Assembly (NCBI GenBank): GCA_016875645.1
Contig: VGPE01000003.1
Span: 1-33,604 of the forward strand
Source of the DNA: Chloroflexota bacterium
GTDB taxonomy: Bacteria; Chloroflexota; Limnocylindria; Limnocylindrales; CSP1-4
Reading direction: 5' to 3'
DNA: 33,604 nt
Shown: piece after piece, positions 20,767-29,377 of the stretch
How positions within the stretch are numbered: the first letter of the stretch is position 1
How the letters are laid out: each line of letters opens with the position of its first letter
Made by a program: the position numbers and the translations under genes
The notes under the pieces: model-generated
What the model saw: only the letters and a program-made list of their open reading frames with translations
The model's database searches: none
Told to the model about the DNA's origin: nothing

Positions 20767-20936
20767 TCGCCGTCCGGTCGGGATTCACGCTGTGAGCGCT
20801 CCGTCGAGCACTTCGACGATCGCAACCTGACCGGGCGTGTTCGGTGCCTGACGGTTTCACGCCGTGGGCGGGATTCGGGCATCCAGGCAGGTCGATCCGG
20901 CGCGATGTCCGCCCCGATGTGCGGGGGGTGCCGCCT

Positions 20937-21539
20937 TCAGCGTGAAGCGCGGCGCCAGCGGCCGGCGGCCGGGTCCCAGTCACCCGCGACCCTGACGGCG
21001 CCCGAGCCCTCCACGTGCTCCTGTCGGCGGCGCGCGGACCCGACCGTCTCGCCCCAGCCCGGCGGCACCAGTCCGGGCGCAAGGTCCGCCCACGGGGCAA
21101 GCACGAACAGACGCTCGCGGGCGGACGGGTGCGGCACGACCAGGAGCCGGACGCCCTTCACGGCGACGTCGCGCGACTGGCCGTCGGGCGGCCGGTCGAG
21201 CGAGAGGCGATGACGACCGAATGCCAGCAGATCGAGGTCGATCTCGCGTGGGCCCCAGCGGCCGCGGGCCCTGCGGCCGGCCGCTCGCTCAAGCGCCTTG
21301 AGGTGGACCAGCAGGTCGAGCGCTCCCTGCGCCGGGTCCGGGCCCGGGGGTACGTCCAGCGCGACGACCGCATTGCGGAAGTCCGGCTGATCGGCGACCC
21401 CCACCGGCCGTGTCACATAGAGTCGCGAGACGCCGACCACGCGCGTCCCGGGCAGCGCCGCCAGTGCGCCGACCGCGCCGGCCAGCGCTGCCTCGGCATC
21501 GCCGACGTTCGCCCCGAGCCCGATATACGCGCGTGTCAC
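20937..21539 (-). CDS. folK: 2-amino-4-hydroxy-6-hydroxymethyldihydropteridine pyrophosphokinase FolK
   Basis: TRAYIGLGANVGDAEAAL..., RPVGVADQPDFRNAVVAL, GRWGPREIDLDLLAFG; GTG start at 21539. Confidence 0.9.
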   Translation of the reverse strand: MTRAYIGLGANVGDAEAALAGAVGALAALPGTRVVGVSRLYVTRPVGVADQPDFRNAVVALDVPPGPDPAQGALDLLVHLKALERAAGRRARGRWGPREIDLDLLAFGRHRLSLDRPPDGQSRDVAVKGVRLLVVPHPSARERLFVLAPWADLAPGLVPPGWGETVGSARRRQEHVEGSGAVRVAGDWDPAAGRWRRASR

Positions 21540-21581
21540 GATCGGGATCGTAGTCAAACCCCGCCGCCCTAGGATCGGCGG

Positions 21582-22856
21582 GTGCGCCCGGTCACGGTCC
21601 TGATCCTCCACCCGCCATCCCCCGCAGACGGTGGCGAGCCCGTCCGCTGGCTTGCGACCGCCCGCGAGGTCATCGCCGAGGGGCATCGCGCCGCCTTCGT
21701 GGCGGCCGGGGCGGAACACGTGCGCGTCGTGAGCCAGGATGGCGGGCCGCTCACGTTCGGCCAGCGACTGCGCTCCCTGGCGCGCGAGGTGGTCGAGGCG
21801 ACCCTGCCCGGCCGTCGCCATGGCCTCGTCGTCATCGGGTCGGGGGCGATGCCGCTGGCGCGCCGCTTGGACCTCGAGGAGTTCGTCAGGGTGGCCCGCA
21901 GTGTCGCGCGACGCCCGGTTGCGCTCGCCAACAGCTACTACTCGGCCGACGCCGTTGCGATCCCGGACGCGGCCATCCTCCTGGCCCTGCCGGACCTGCC
22001 GTCTGATAACGCGCTCCCGCGCTGGCTCGCGGAGCGGGCCGGCGTGCCCGTGCGCGATCGCCGGAACGTCTGGCGCCTCAGTGTCGACATCGACTCGCCA
22101 CTCGATGTGGTCCTGCTCGCCGGTGATCCCGGTTGTCCGCCGGCACTCCGCGCGCTCGCCCGCGAAATCGCGGCCGGTGCCCCCGAGTTCACCGACGCCC
22201 TGCGTGGCGTCGTGGCGGTGATGGCGGACCGGCGCTCTGAGCTCTTCGTGGCCGGCCGCTCGTCGTCACGGACCCTGCGCTGGCTCGAGACCCGTGTGGC
22301 CTGCCGCGTCCGCGCCCTCATCGAGGAGCGGGGCATGCGCTCTGGCACCGCCCTTGCGCTGGGGGACCTCGACGAGGAACGCGACCAGCCACCGGCCGTC
22401 CCGGCGGCCTCGGTCGAGCTCGCCCCGCCGCGATCGCTGCTGGCGCTGGCCCTTGACGAATCCGGCCCGCGACAATTGGCACCGCTGATCGGTCAGCTCT
22501 GCGACGCGGCGGTGCTCGACAGCCGGGTCCTGCTGGCGCACCGGCTCGGGAGCGACGAGCGGCGCTGGCCACCGCTGGCACAGCGGCTCGCGTCCGATCT
22601 CCTCCGCCCTGACGAGGTGCGCGATCCGTGGCTGCGCGAGCTGACGCGGCGGGCATTGGCCGCGCGCCGGCCGATCCTGCTGGGTGGGCACACCCTGGTG
22701 GGACCCGGGCTGCCCCTGATCCCCGGTGCCGTTCGCTGGTTGGATCAGCCGGAGGAGCCGGAGGAGCCGGAGAAGCCGGCCGCGCCGGAGCCGGAGGAGC
22801 CGGCCGCGCCGTCGGATGCGCGGCTGCGGCCGAGCCTCTGGGATGAGGCGACATGA
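21582..22856 (+). CDS. Uncharacterised protein, N-terminal half possibly nucleotidyltransferase/GT-A-like
   Basis: GLVVIGSGAMPLARRLDLEEFV, LPDLPSDNALPRWL, WRLSVDIDSPLDVVLLA pattern reminiscent of NTP-transferase folds; Pro/Glu-rich C-terminus; stop overlaps the next ATG. Confidence 0.5.
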   Translation: MRPVTVLILHPPSPADGGEPVRWLATAREVIAEGHRAAFVAAGAEHVRVVSQDGGPLTFGQRLRSLAREVVEATLPGRRHGLVVIGSGAMPLARRLDLEEFVRVARSVARRPVALANSYYSADAVAIPDAAILLALPDLPSDNALPRWLAERAGVPVRDRRNVWRLSVDIDSPLDVVLLAGDPGCPPALRALAREIAAGAPEFTDALRGVVAVMADRRSELFVAGRSSSRTLRWLETRVACRVRALIEERGMRSGTALALGDLDEERDQPPAVPAASVELAPPRSLLALALDESGPRQLAPLIGQLCDAAVLDSRVLLAHRLGSDERRWPPLAQRLASDLLRPDEVRDPWLRELTRRALAARRPILLGGHTLVGPGLPLIPGAVRWLDQPEEPEEPEKPAAPEPEEPAAPSDARLRPSLWDEAT

Positions 22857-24010
22857 CGGCGCCCCTGTCCGATGCCGAGCTGGCCGAGATCATCGGGCGG
22901 GAGATCGACGGTGCGGGCGGGGCGATCCCGTTCGCCCGCTTCATGGAGCTTGCGCTCTATGACCCGGATCACGGGTACTACCTCCAGCCACGACCTGCCG
23001 CCGGCCGGCACGGCGCAGACTTCCTGACGGCGCCCGAGCTGCACCCGATCTTCGGCCAGGTGGTTGCCCGCCAGATCGCGGAGATGCGATCCCGCCTGGG
23101 CGAACCGCCCGACTTCACCATCCGGGAGTACGCGGCCGGCAGTGGCGCGCTGGCCGAGGCGATCCTGGGCGAGATGGGCGCGGACGTCCGCTACGAAGCG
23201 ATCGAGCTCAACCGGCATCGGCGTGCGGAGCTGGCAGCGCGCCTGCCCCTGGCGCGGGTCACGGCCGGCGCGTCCGACACCCCGATCACCGGGGTCGTCC
23301 TCGCCAACGAGCTGCTGGACGCTCTGCCCGTCCACCGCGTGGTGATGCGCGGCGGGCGCCTGCGGGAGGTCTACGTTCGACGAGGCGAAACCGCCCGGTC
23401 CTTCACCGACCAGGAGGGCGAGCCCTCCACGCCGGCCCTCGCGGCACGCCTGGCGGCCGAGGGCGTGGACCTTGCCGACGGTCAGCGGAGTGAAGTCAAC
23501 CTTGGCATCGAGGCGTGGCTGGCCGAAGCAGCCACGGGGCTGCACCGCGGCTACATGCTGATCGTCGACTACGGGTACCGGGCCGCGGACCTCTATTCCG
23601 AGCGCAGGGGGGCCGGCACGTTGCTGAGCTACTCGGGCCACCGCGTGGTCGACGATCCGTACGCCGACGTCGGACGGCAGGACCTCACCGCCCACGTGGA
23701 CTTCACGGCCGTGGAACGTGCCGCACGTCGAGCCGGCCTGACGCCCCTGGGCCTCACGAGCCAGGCGGAGTTCCTCGTCGGGGCCGGCGCGGAAACCGTC
23801 GTGGAGCGCGTCCGGACTGATCCCGCGACCGACCTGGCGGGTTGGGTTGCGCTCCGCTCCGCGCTCGGCCGGCTGCTGGATCCCCGTGCCATGGGCGCCT
23901 TCAAGGTGTGCGTGCTTGGCCGAGGGATCCCGATCGAGCCACCGCTGCAGGGTCTCGCGTACCGCATCGCGGGGCCACCGGCGGCGGCACCGGGCGGGGA
24001 CGCACAGTAG
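22853..24010 (+). CDS. SAM-dependent methyltransferase, MidA/NDUFAF7 family
   Basis: IPFARFMELALYDPDHGYYLQ..DFLTAPELHPIFGQVVARQIAEM, EYAAGSGALAEAIL, VLANELLDALPVHRV. Confidence 0.88.
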   Translation: MTAPLSDAELAEIIGREIDGAGGAIPFARFMELALYDPDHGYYLQPRPAAGRHGADFLTAPELHPIFGQVVARQIAEMRSRLGEPPDFTIREYAAGSGALAEAILGEMGADVRYEAIELNRHRRAELAARLPLARVTAGASDTPITGVVLANELLDALPVHRVVMRGGRLREVYVRRGETARSFTDQEGEPSTPALAARLAAEGVDLADGQRSEVNLGIEAWLAEAATGLHRGYMLIVDYGYRAADLYSERRGAGTLLSYSGHRVVDDPYADVGRQDLTAHVDFTAVERAARRAGLTPLGLTSQAEFLVGAGAETVVERVRTDPATDLAGWVALRSALGRLLDPRAMGAFKVCVLGRGIPIEPPLQGLAYRIAGPPAAAPGGDAQ

Positions 24011-24113
24011 AATGCCCGTGGCGCCTCGGGTCCGATCGCCGCAGATTCACCTGCCCTTCACCGGGCGACCGCCGGACCGTTCAGCGGCGCTGCGTTCCGC
24101 CCGGGCAGGACGC

Positions 24114-24488
24114 ATGAAACATGAGGTTGACGTGACCGGCGTCTGGTACGTGCTGGGCTTCGCGTTCGCGGGGGTCTCGTTCGTGTTCCTGACGATCGGC
24201 GCGTCCTGGCTGCTCACCCACCGCAACAAGGGCGACCATCACAAGGGACTGCCCTACGAGAGCGGCATCGATACGTACGGCGACCCACACGCGCGGTTCG
24301 GCCTCTCGTTCTACATCTACGCTCTGCTCTTTGTCGCCTTCGACATTGAGGTCATCTTCATCTACCTCTGGGCGATCATCTTCAAGGACCTGTTGCTGGG
24401 CGGCTTCGTGAGCATGCTCATCTTCGTGGCCATCCTGATGCTGGGGCTCGCCTACGCCTGGCGGAAGGGAGTGCTCACGTGGCGCTGA
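24114..24488 (+). CDS. nuoA: NADH-quinone oxidoreductase subunit A
   Basis: [44 protein letters not shown]. Confidence 0.93.
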   Translation: MKHEVDVTGVWYVLGFAFAGVSFVFLTIGASWLLTHRNKGDHHKGLPYESGIDTYGDPHARFGLSFYIYALLFVAFDIEVIFIYLWAIIFKDLLLGGFVSMLIFVAILMLGLAYAWRKGVLTWR

Positions 24489-25240
24489 CTCCTGATGCGC
24501 CCGGTGCCCCCGGTGGCGCCGCCCCCGGCGACGTGACCGCAGGCGCCTCCGGGCAGGCCGGAACCATGCCGGTCGCCATGCCGGCGGATTCGTCGCGGGC
24601 GCTCACCGAGGCGATCGTCGTCCCCAATTCGCTGTGGACCTCGGCCAACCCGATTGCCTACAACGGCGGACGGCCCGCAGAGATCACGCACCTGCGCGAG
24701 TGGGCGCAGACCGAGGATGCTCGACGCGACAACGCCCGCTGGGGGGCGCTCGAGGTGATCCCGACCAAGGCGGACTACGTGCTGGACCTCATCCGCGCGA
24801 ACAGCCTCTGGCCGCTCCTGTCGGGACTGGCGTGCTGTGCCATCGAGATGATGTCGGCGGCCACCAGCAAGAACGATATGGACCGCTGGGGGATGTTCCC
24901 GTTCCGCGCCAGTCCCCGCCAGGCCGACGTGCTGATCGTGGCGGGAACCCTGACCACGAAGATGTCCGGCCCGCTGCTCCGGCTCTGGGAGCAGATGCCG
25001 GAGCCCAAGTGGTGCGTGGCGATGGGTGACTGCACCGTGTCGGGCGGCCGCTACAAGCGCAGCTACTCCACGGTCGAGGGAATCGACCGGATCATGCCGG
25101 TCGACGTGTACGTGCCCGGCTGTCCCCCGCGACCCGAGGGGCTGATCTTCGGGATGATGAAGCTGCAGCAGCTCGTCAAAGACCGCCGCGGCCACTGGCC
25201 CGAGCGGATGGTTGGGCCCAACGTGCCCGACGGCGTCTGA
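24479..25240 (+). CDS. nuoB: NADH-quinone oxidoreductase subunit B, with N-terminal extension
   Basis: [29 protein letters not shown]2-cluster ligands; GTG start overlapping the nuoA end. Confidence 0.92.
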   Translation: MALTPDAPGAPGGAAPGDVTAGASGQAGTMPVAMPADSSRALTEAIVVPNSLWTSANPIAYNGGRPAEITHLREWAQTEDARRDNARWGALEVIPTKADYVLDLIRANSLWPLLSGLACCAIEMMSAATSKNDMDRWGMFPFRASPRQADVLIVAGTLTTKMSGPLLRLWEQMPEPKWCVAMGDCTVSGGRYKRSYSTVEGIDRIMPVDVYVPGCPPRPEGLIFGMMKLQQLVKDRRGHWPERMVGPNVPDGV

Positions 25241-25251
25241 GCGGGACGATC

Positions 25252-25803
25252 ATGGATCCAGCGTTCAAGCGGCGGCTCGAGACCCGCTTCCGCGGCGTTC
25301 TCCTGGGCCCGGTCCACCAGCGCCACGACGAGACCGAGATCCGGGTGGGCCCGGGCGATGTCTCCGCGGTCATGCGCGCCCTCCACGACGAGCCGACCTT
25401 TCGCTTCGAGTTCCTCTCGGACGTGTGTGGCGTGGACACCGGCGTCGTGATGCAGGTGGTCTACCACCTCTGGAGCGAGACGACCGCGGACTGGCTGCGG
25501 GTCATCGCGGACGGCCTGTCGCGCGACGATCCGCGGGTCCCATCACTCACCCCGTTGTGGCCGGGTGCGGAGTGGATGGAACGCGAGGCCTACGACATGT
25601 TCGGCATCACGTTCGAGGGGAACCGCGACCTGCGGCGCATCTACATGCCGCCTGACTACATGGCGTTTCCGCTCCGCAAGGACTTCTATCTGCCCGACGA
25701 TGCGGCCCGTTCGCCCGGGGCCGGCGTTCGGCATGTCGAGCAGTCGCACGCCCCGGTGAATGCCGACCCGTCGGTCACGGTCCGGACGGCCCGCGGAGCC
25801 TGA
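25252..25803 (+). CDS. nuoC: NADH-quinone oxidoreductase subunit C
   Basis: FEFLSDVCGVD, VPSLTPLWPGAEWMEREAYDMFGITFEGNRDLRRIYMP. Confidence 0.92.
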   Translation: MDPAFKRRLETRFRGVLLGPVHQRHDETEIRVGPGDVSAVMRALHDEPTFRFEFLSDVCGVDTGVVMQVVYHLWSETTADWLRVIADGLSRDDPRVPSLTPLWPGAEWMEREAYDMFGITFEGNRDLRRIYMPPDYMAFPLRKDFYLPDDAARSPGAGVRHVEQSHAPVNADPSVTVRTARGA

Positions 25804-25804
25804 C

Positions 25805-27025
25805 ATGGTGACCCACAGCCGGCAACCTTCGGCCGACGACCCCCGCGTCCTGCTGGACCAGGAAATCGGCGTCTTCGAGCCGGTCCCGCCGTATCCCCCG
25901 CGCACGGAGCGCGAAGCCGAGTTCTACACCCTCGGCGACGGCGAGATGTTCGTGAACATGGGCCCCCAGCACCCGTCCACCCACGGTGTGTTGCGGATCG
26001 TGCTCAAGCTCAACGGCGAGCAGGTGGTCGACCTGGATCCGGTGCTCGGCTACCTCCACCGCGGCGTCGAGAAGATCTGTGAGAACAGCGACTACCACCA
26101 CATCGTCAACCAGCTGGACCCGCTCGAGTACATCTCGTCGCTGTTCATGGAGTGGCCCTACGTCCAGGCCGCGGAGAAGCTCCTGGACCTGGAGGTCCCC
26201 CGCCGCGCCGAATACATCCGTGTCCTGTCGGGCGAGCTCAACCGCATCGCCAGTCACGCGCTGTTCATGGGCTGGTTCGCACTGGACCTCGGCGGGCTGA
26301 CGCCGATCCTGTGGAGCTTCATCGAGCGCGACGAGATCGTGGAGATGCTCGGCGCGCTGACCGGCGCCCGGATGCTCTTCAACTACTTCCGGATCGGCGG
26401 CGTGAACGGCGACCTGAACCACGAGTTCATGAGCCGCCTCGGGTCCTGGATGAGCCGCGCCGCGACGCAGATCGAAGCCAACACAAAGCTTCTCAACGAG
26501 AACGAGATCTTCGTCCGGCGGGCCCGCGGCCTCGGCCGGATGGACCGCGAGATGGCCCTCCGGATGTGCGTCACCGGGCCGAACCTGCGCGCGACCGGCG
26601 TCCCGTTCGACGTCCGGCGTGCCCACCCCTATTCCATCTACCCGGAGCTGGACTTCGACGTCCCGACCCGCACGGAAGGCGACTCGCTGGCGCGGTACCT
26701 GCTCCGGGTCGACGAGGTGAAGCAGAGCCTGCGCATCATCGACCAGTGCCTGCACCAGATGCCCGACGGGCCGATCATGGCCCGCATCCCACGCCTGATC
26801 CGGCCGCGCCCGGGGCGTGCCTACGGGGCGGTCGAAAGCCCGCGCGGCCAGTACACCATGTACATGATCAGCGACGGAACCGACCAGCCCTTCCGGCTGC
26901 GGATCCACGATCCATCGTTTGTGCATCTCGGGTCGGTCGGTCGCCTGGTGCCGGGCAACCTGGTCGCCGACACCATGGCCATCATGGCGAGCCTCGACCC
27001 GGTCATGGGCGGCGTCGACAAGTGA
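25805..27025 (+). CDS. nuoD: NADH-quinone oxidoreductase subunit D
   Basis: NMGPQHPSTHGVLRIVLKLNGE, GYLHRGVEK, FDVRRAHPYSIY; His/Tyr/Asp quinone-site residues present. Confidence 0.95.
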   Translation: MVTHSRQPSADDPRVLLDQEIGVFEPVPPYPPRTEREAEFYTLGDGEMFVNMGPQHPSTHGVLRIVLKLNGEQVVDLDPVLGYLHRGVEKICENSDYHHIVNQLDPLEYISSLFMEWPYVQAAEKLLDLEVPRRAEYIRVLSGELNRIASHALFMGWFALDLGGLTPILWSFIERDEIVEMLGALTGARMLFNYFRIGGVNGDLNHEFMSRLGSWMSRAATQIEANTKLLNENEIFVRRARGLGRMDREMALRMCVTGPNLRATGVPFDVRRAHPYSIYPELDFDVPTRTEGDSLARYLLRVDEVKQSLRIIDQCLHQMPDGPIMARIPRLIRPRPGRAYGAVESPRGQYTMYMISDGTDQPFRLRIHDPSFVHLGSVGRLVPGNLVADTMAIMASLDPVMGGVDK

Positions 27026-27152
27026 ATGCGCCCGTGATGCGGCCGATGGCGGCGTCGTCGCCTGCGCGCGCTCGCTCACGCCTCGGGCGCTTCGCGCCTC
27101 CGCTTGCGCTCGCCTCGCCTAACGGGCGAACGGTCAGTTCGGTGGCCGCTCG

Positions 27153-28493
27153 ATGACCACCGTTTCGCGGGCGTGGGGCCGGCTGACGCTGCCCGGGAAG
27201 ATCTTCTTCACGGTCGTGCCGCTGCTGCTCGTGCTCGGGCTGGGCGGGCTGATCGCGATCATGCTGCTGGGGCCGCTCGTGCTCCAGATCCTCGGCGACA
27301 ACCTGCCGCTCGTGCGGTTCGTCATCGCTGCAACCGCGGTGCTGCTCGCCGCGATCCCGATCGCCTTCCTGAACATCTTCATGGAAATGAAGGTCATTGC
27401 CTTCATGAACCTGCGGATCGGCCCCGATCGGGTTGGTCCCTGGGGCACCCTCCTGTCGGTCGTCCACGGGCTCAAGGTGCTCGGCAAGGAAGACTTCACC
27501 CCGACCGGCGCCGACCGGACCATCTTCACCTTGGCGCCGGTGGTGGTCTTCCTGGGCACCGTGATGTCGTTCCTGGTCATCCCGTTTGCACCCGGGCTGT
27601 TTGGCCAGGACTTCAACATCGGGCTGCTGTACTTCTTCGCGGTCGGCGGCCTGACGGTGGTCGGGCTGATGATGGCCGGCTGGGCCAGCTTCAACAAGTA
27701 CTCGCTCCTGGGCGGGCTCCGCGCCGCGGCGCAGATCGTCTCGTACGAGATCCCGTTGACGCTTTCGGTCGTCGGCATCCTCATGCTGGCCGGCACGATG
27801 AGCCTCAACCAGATCGTGCTCAACCAGTCCGGCTCGTTCCTGGACTGGTACGTGTTCCAGCAGCCGCTGGGCGCATTGATCTTCCTGATCGCCATCACCG
27901 CCGAGGCCAATCGCGCCCCGTTCGACCTGACCGAAGCCGATTCGGAGATCGTGGCGGGCTTTGCAACCGAGTACTCGGGCATGCGCTTCGGCTTCCTGTT
28001 CTTCGCCGAGTACGTGAACATGTTCATCGTCTCGGCCCTCACCGTGACGCTGTTCTTCGGCGGCTGGAACGCGCCGTTCGACTGGCCGTTCCCGATCAGC
28101 GCGAACCTCGATCCGGCGAGCCTCGGAATCGGGCTGCTGATCCTGGTGGCGGTGGTCCCCCTGATCGGAACCCTCGCGCTGGCAGCGCCGTTCTGGCTCA
28201 TGCGCAGCTCCATGCCCACCTGGCAGGCACTCGTGATCGGGTTCGTGCTGTTCAACGTGCTGGCGGTCGCGGCGGTCCTCGGCTGGGCCTTCGTCAGCTG
28301 GGAGTGGGTCGTCGGATTGCTCTGGTCTATGATCAAGGCCTACGGGTTCGTGTTCTTCTTCGTCTGGCTGCGCGGTACGCTGCCCCGCGTCCGGATCGAT
28401 CAGCTGATGAATTTCGCGTGGAAGTGGCTGCTGCCCGCGGCGCTTCTGAACCTGTTCGTGACAGCGCTCGCGATCATCGTGCTGGGCCGCTGA
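27153..28493 (+). CDS. nuoH: NADH-quinone oxidoreductase subunit H
   Basis: MNLRIGPDRVGPWGTLLSVVHGLKVLGKEDFTPTGADR, AEANRAPFDLTEADSEIVAGFATEYSGMRFGFLFFAEY. Confidence 0.95.
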   Translation: MTTVSRAWGRLTLPGKIFFTVVPLLLVLGLGGLIAIMLLGPLVLQILGDNLPLVRFVIAATAVLLAAIPIAFLNIFMEMKVIAFMNLRIGPDRVGPWGTLLSVVHGLKVLGKEDFTPTGADRTIFTLAPVVVFLGTVMSFLVIPFAPGLFGQDFNIGLLYFFAVGGLTVVGLMMAGWASFNKYSLLGGLRAAAQIVSYEIPLTLSVVGILMLAGTMSLNQIVLNQSGSFLDWYVFQQPLGALIFLIAITAEANRAPFDLTEADSEIVAGFATEYSGMRFGFLFFAEYVNMFIVSALTVTLFFGGWNAPFDWPFPISANLDPASLGIGLLILVAVVPLIGTLALAAPFWLMRSSMPTWQALVIGFVLFNVLAVAAVLGWAFVSWEWVVGLLWSMIKAYGFVFFFVWLRGTLPRVRIDQLMNFAWKWLLPAALLNLFVTALAIIVLGR

Positions 28494-28539
28494 TGACCCG
28501 CACGGCCAGCATCGCAACGAGCACTCGGAGCGTTCCTCG

Positions 28540-29373
28540 ATGAGCTTGCTGTCGGGCCTGGTGCCCGGTCTGGGCCTGGCGAAGGGCATGGCGCTGGGCC
28601 TCGTGCGCTTCTTCCAGCCCAAGGCCACGATCATGTACCCGGAGGCGGCGCCGGACGTCAGCCCGCGCTTCCGCGGCCGGCTGCAACTGCTGTACGACGA
28701 GTGGGGCACGCTCAAGTGCGAGACGTGCTTCCAGTGCGCCCAGGCCTGCCCGATCGAGTGCATCGACATGGGTGGCATCGACACCAAGGGCCGCTTCCAC
28801 GTCCACTGGGGCCCGCCCGAGACCTACGGCGAGCGACGCGAGGAATCTGCGCTGCGGCGCTCCGGCCGCCCGGTGCCCGACCGCGAGTACGAGCACTTCG
28901 AGCCGATTGATATGAGGGCGGTGGACGAGGCCCTCGCGCGCTACGACTACGACCCAAAGGAGATGCTGCGCATCCTGGAGGCCACGGACGCGGCGTACGG
29001 CTACCTGCCGGTCGCAGCGCTCAAGCGGATCAGCGACGCGACCGGCGCGTGGTACGCGATGCTCTACGGCACGGCGTCCTATTACCGCCATCTGCGCTTC
29101 GATCCGCCGGTTCGAGTCGTCGCGGTCTGTCGCTGCACGAGCTGCCTGATGGCCGGCGGCGGGCGTGTGCTCGAGGTGCTCGAAGCCTCGCTCGGAACCG
29201 AGATCGGGTCAGTGCCGACACATGGTGGTATCCGCATCGAACAGCTGGCGAGCCACATCCCCGGCGCGACCGCACCGCTCGTCACGTTCGACGGGACCAC
29301 CCAGGTGGGGCTCACCGTGGAGTCCGCTGCAGCCTGGGCGCGGACACTCTCGGGCATCGGCGCCAGGGTTTGA
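28540..29373 (+). CDS. Fusion: NuoI-like N-terminal half (one 4Fe-4S motif) + NuoE-like thioredoxin-fold domain lacking the second Cys pair
   Basis: RFFQPKATIMYPEAAPDVSPRFRGRLQLL..CETCFQCAQACPIECI then VDEALARYDYDPKEMLRILEATDAAYGYLPVAALKRISDATGAWYAMLYGTASYYRHL and VCRCTSCLMAGG. Confidence 0.75.
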   Translation: MSLLSGLVPGLGLAKGMALGLVRFFQPKATIMYPEAAPDVSPRFRGRLQLLYDEWGTLKCETCFQCAQACPIECIDMGGIDTKGRFHVHWGPPETYGERREESALRRSGRPVPDREYEHFEPIDMRAVDEALARYDYDPKEMLRILEATDAAYGYLPVAALKRISDATGAWYAMLYGTASYYRHLRFDPPVRVVAVCRCTSCLMAGGGRVLEVLEASLGTEIGSVPTHGGIRIEQLASHIPGATAPLVTFDGTTQVGLTVESAAAWARTLSGIGARV

Positions 29374-29377
29374 CCGG

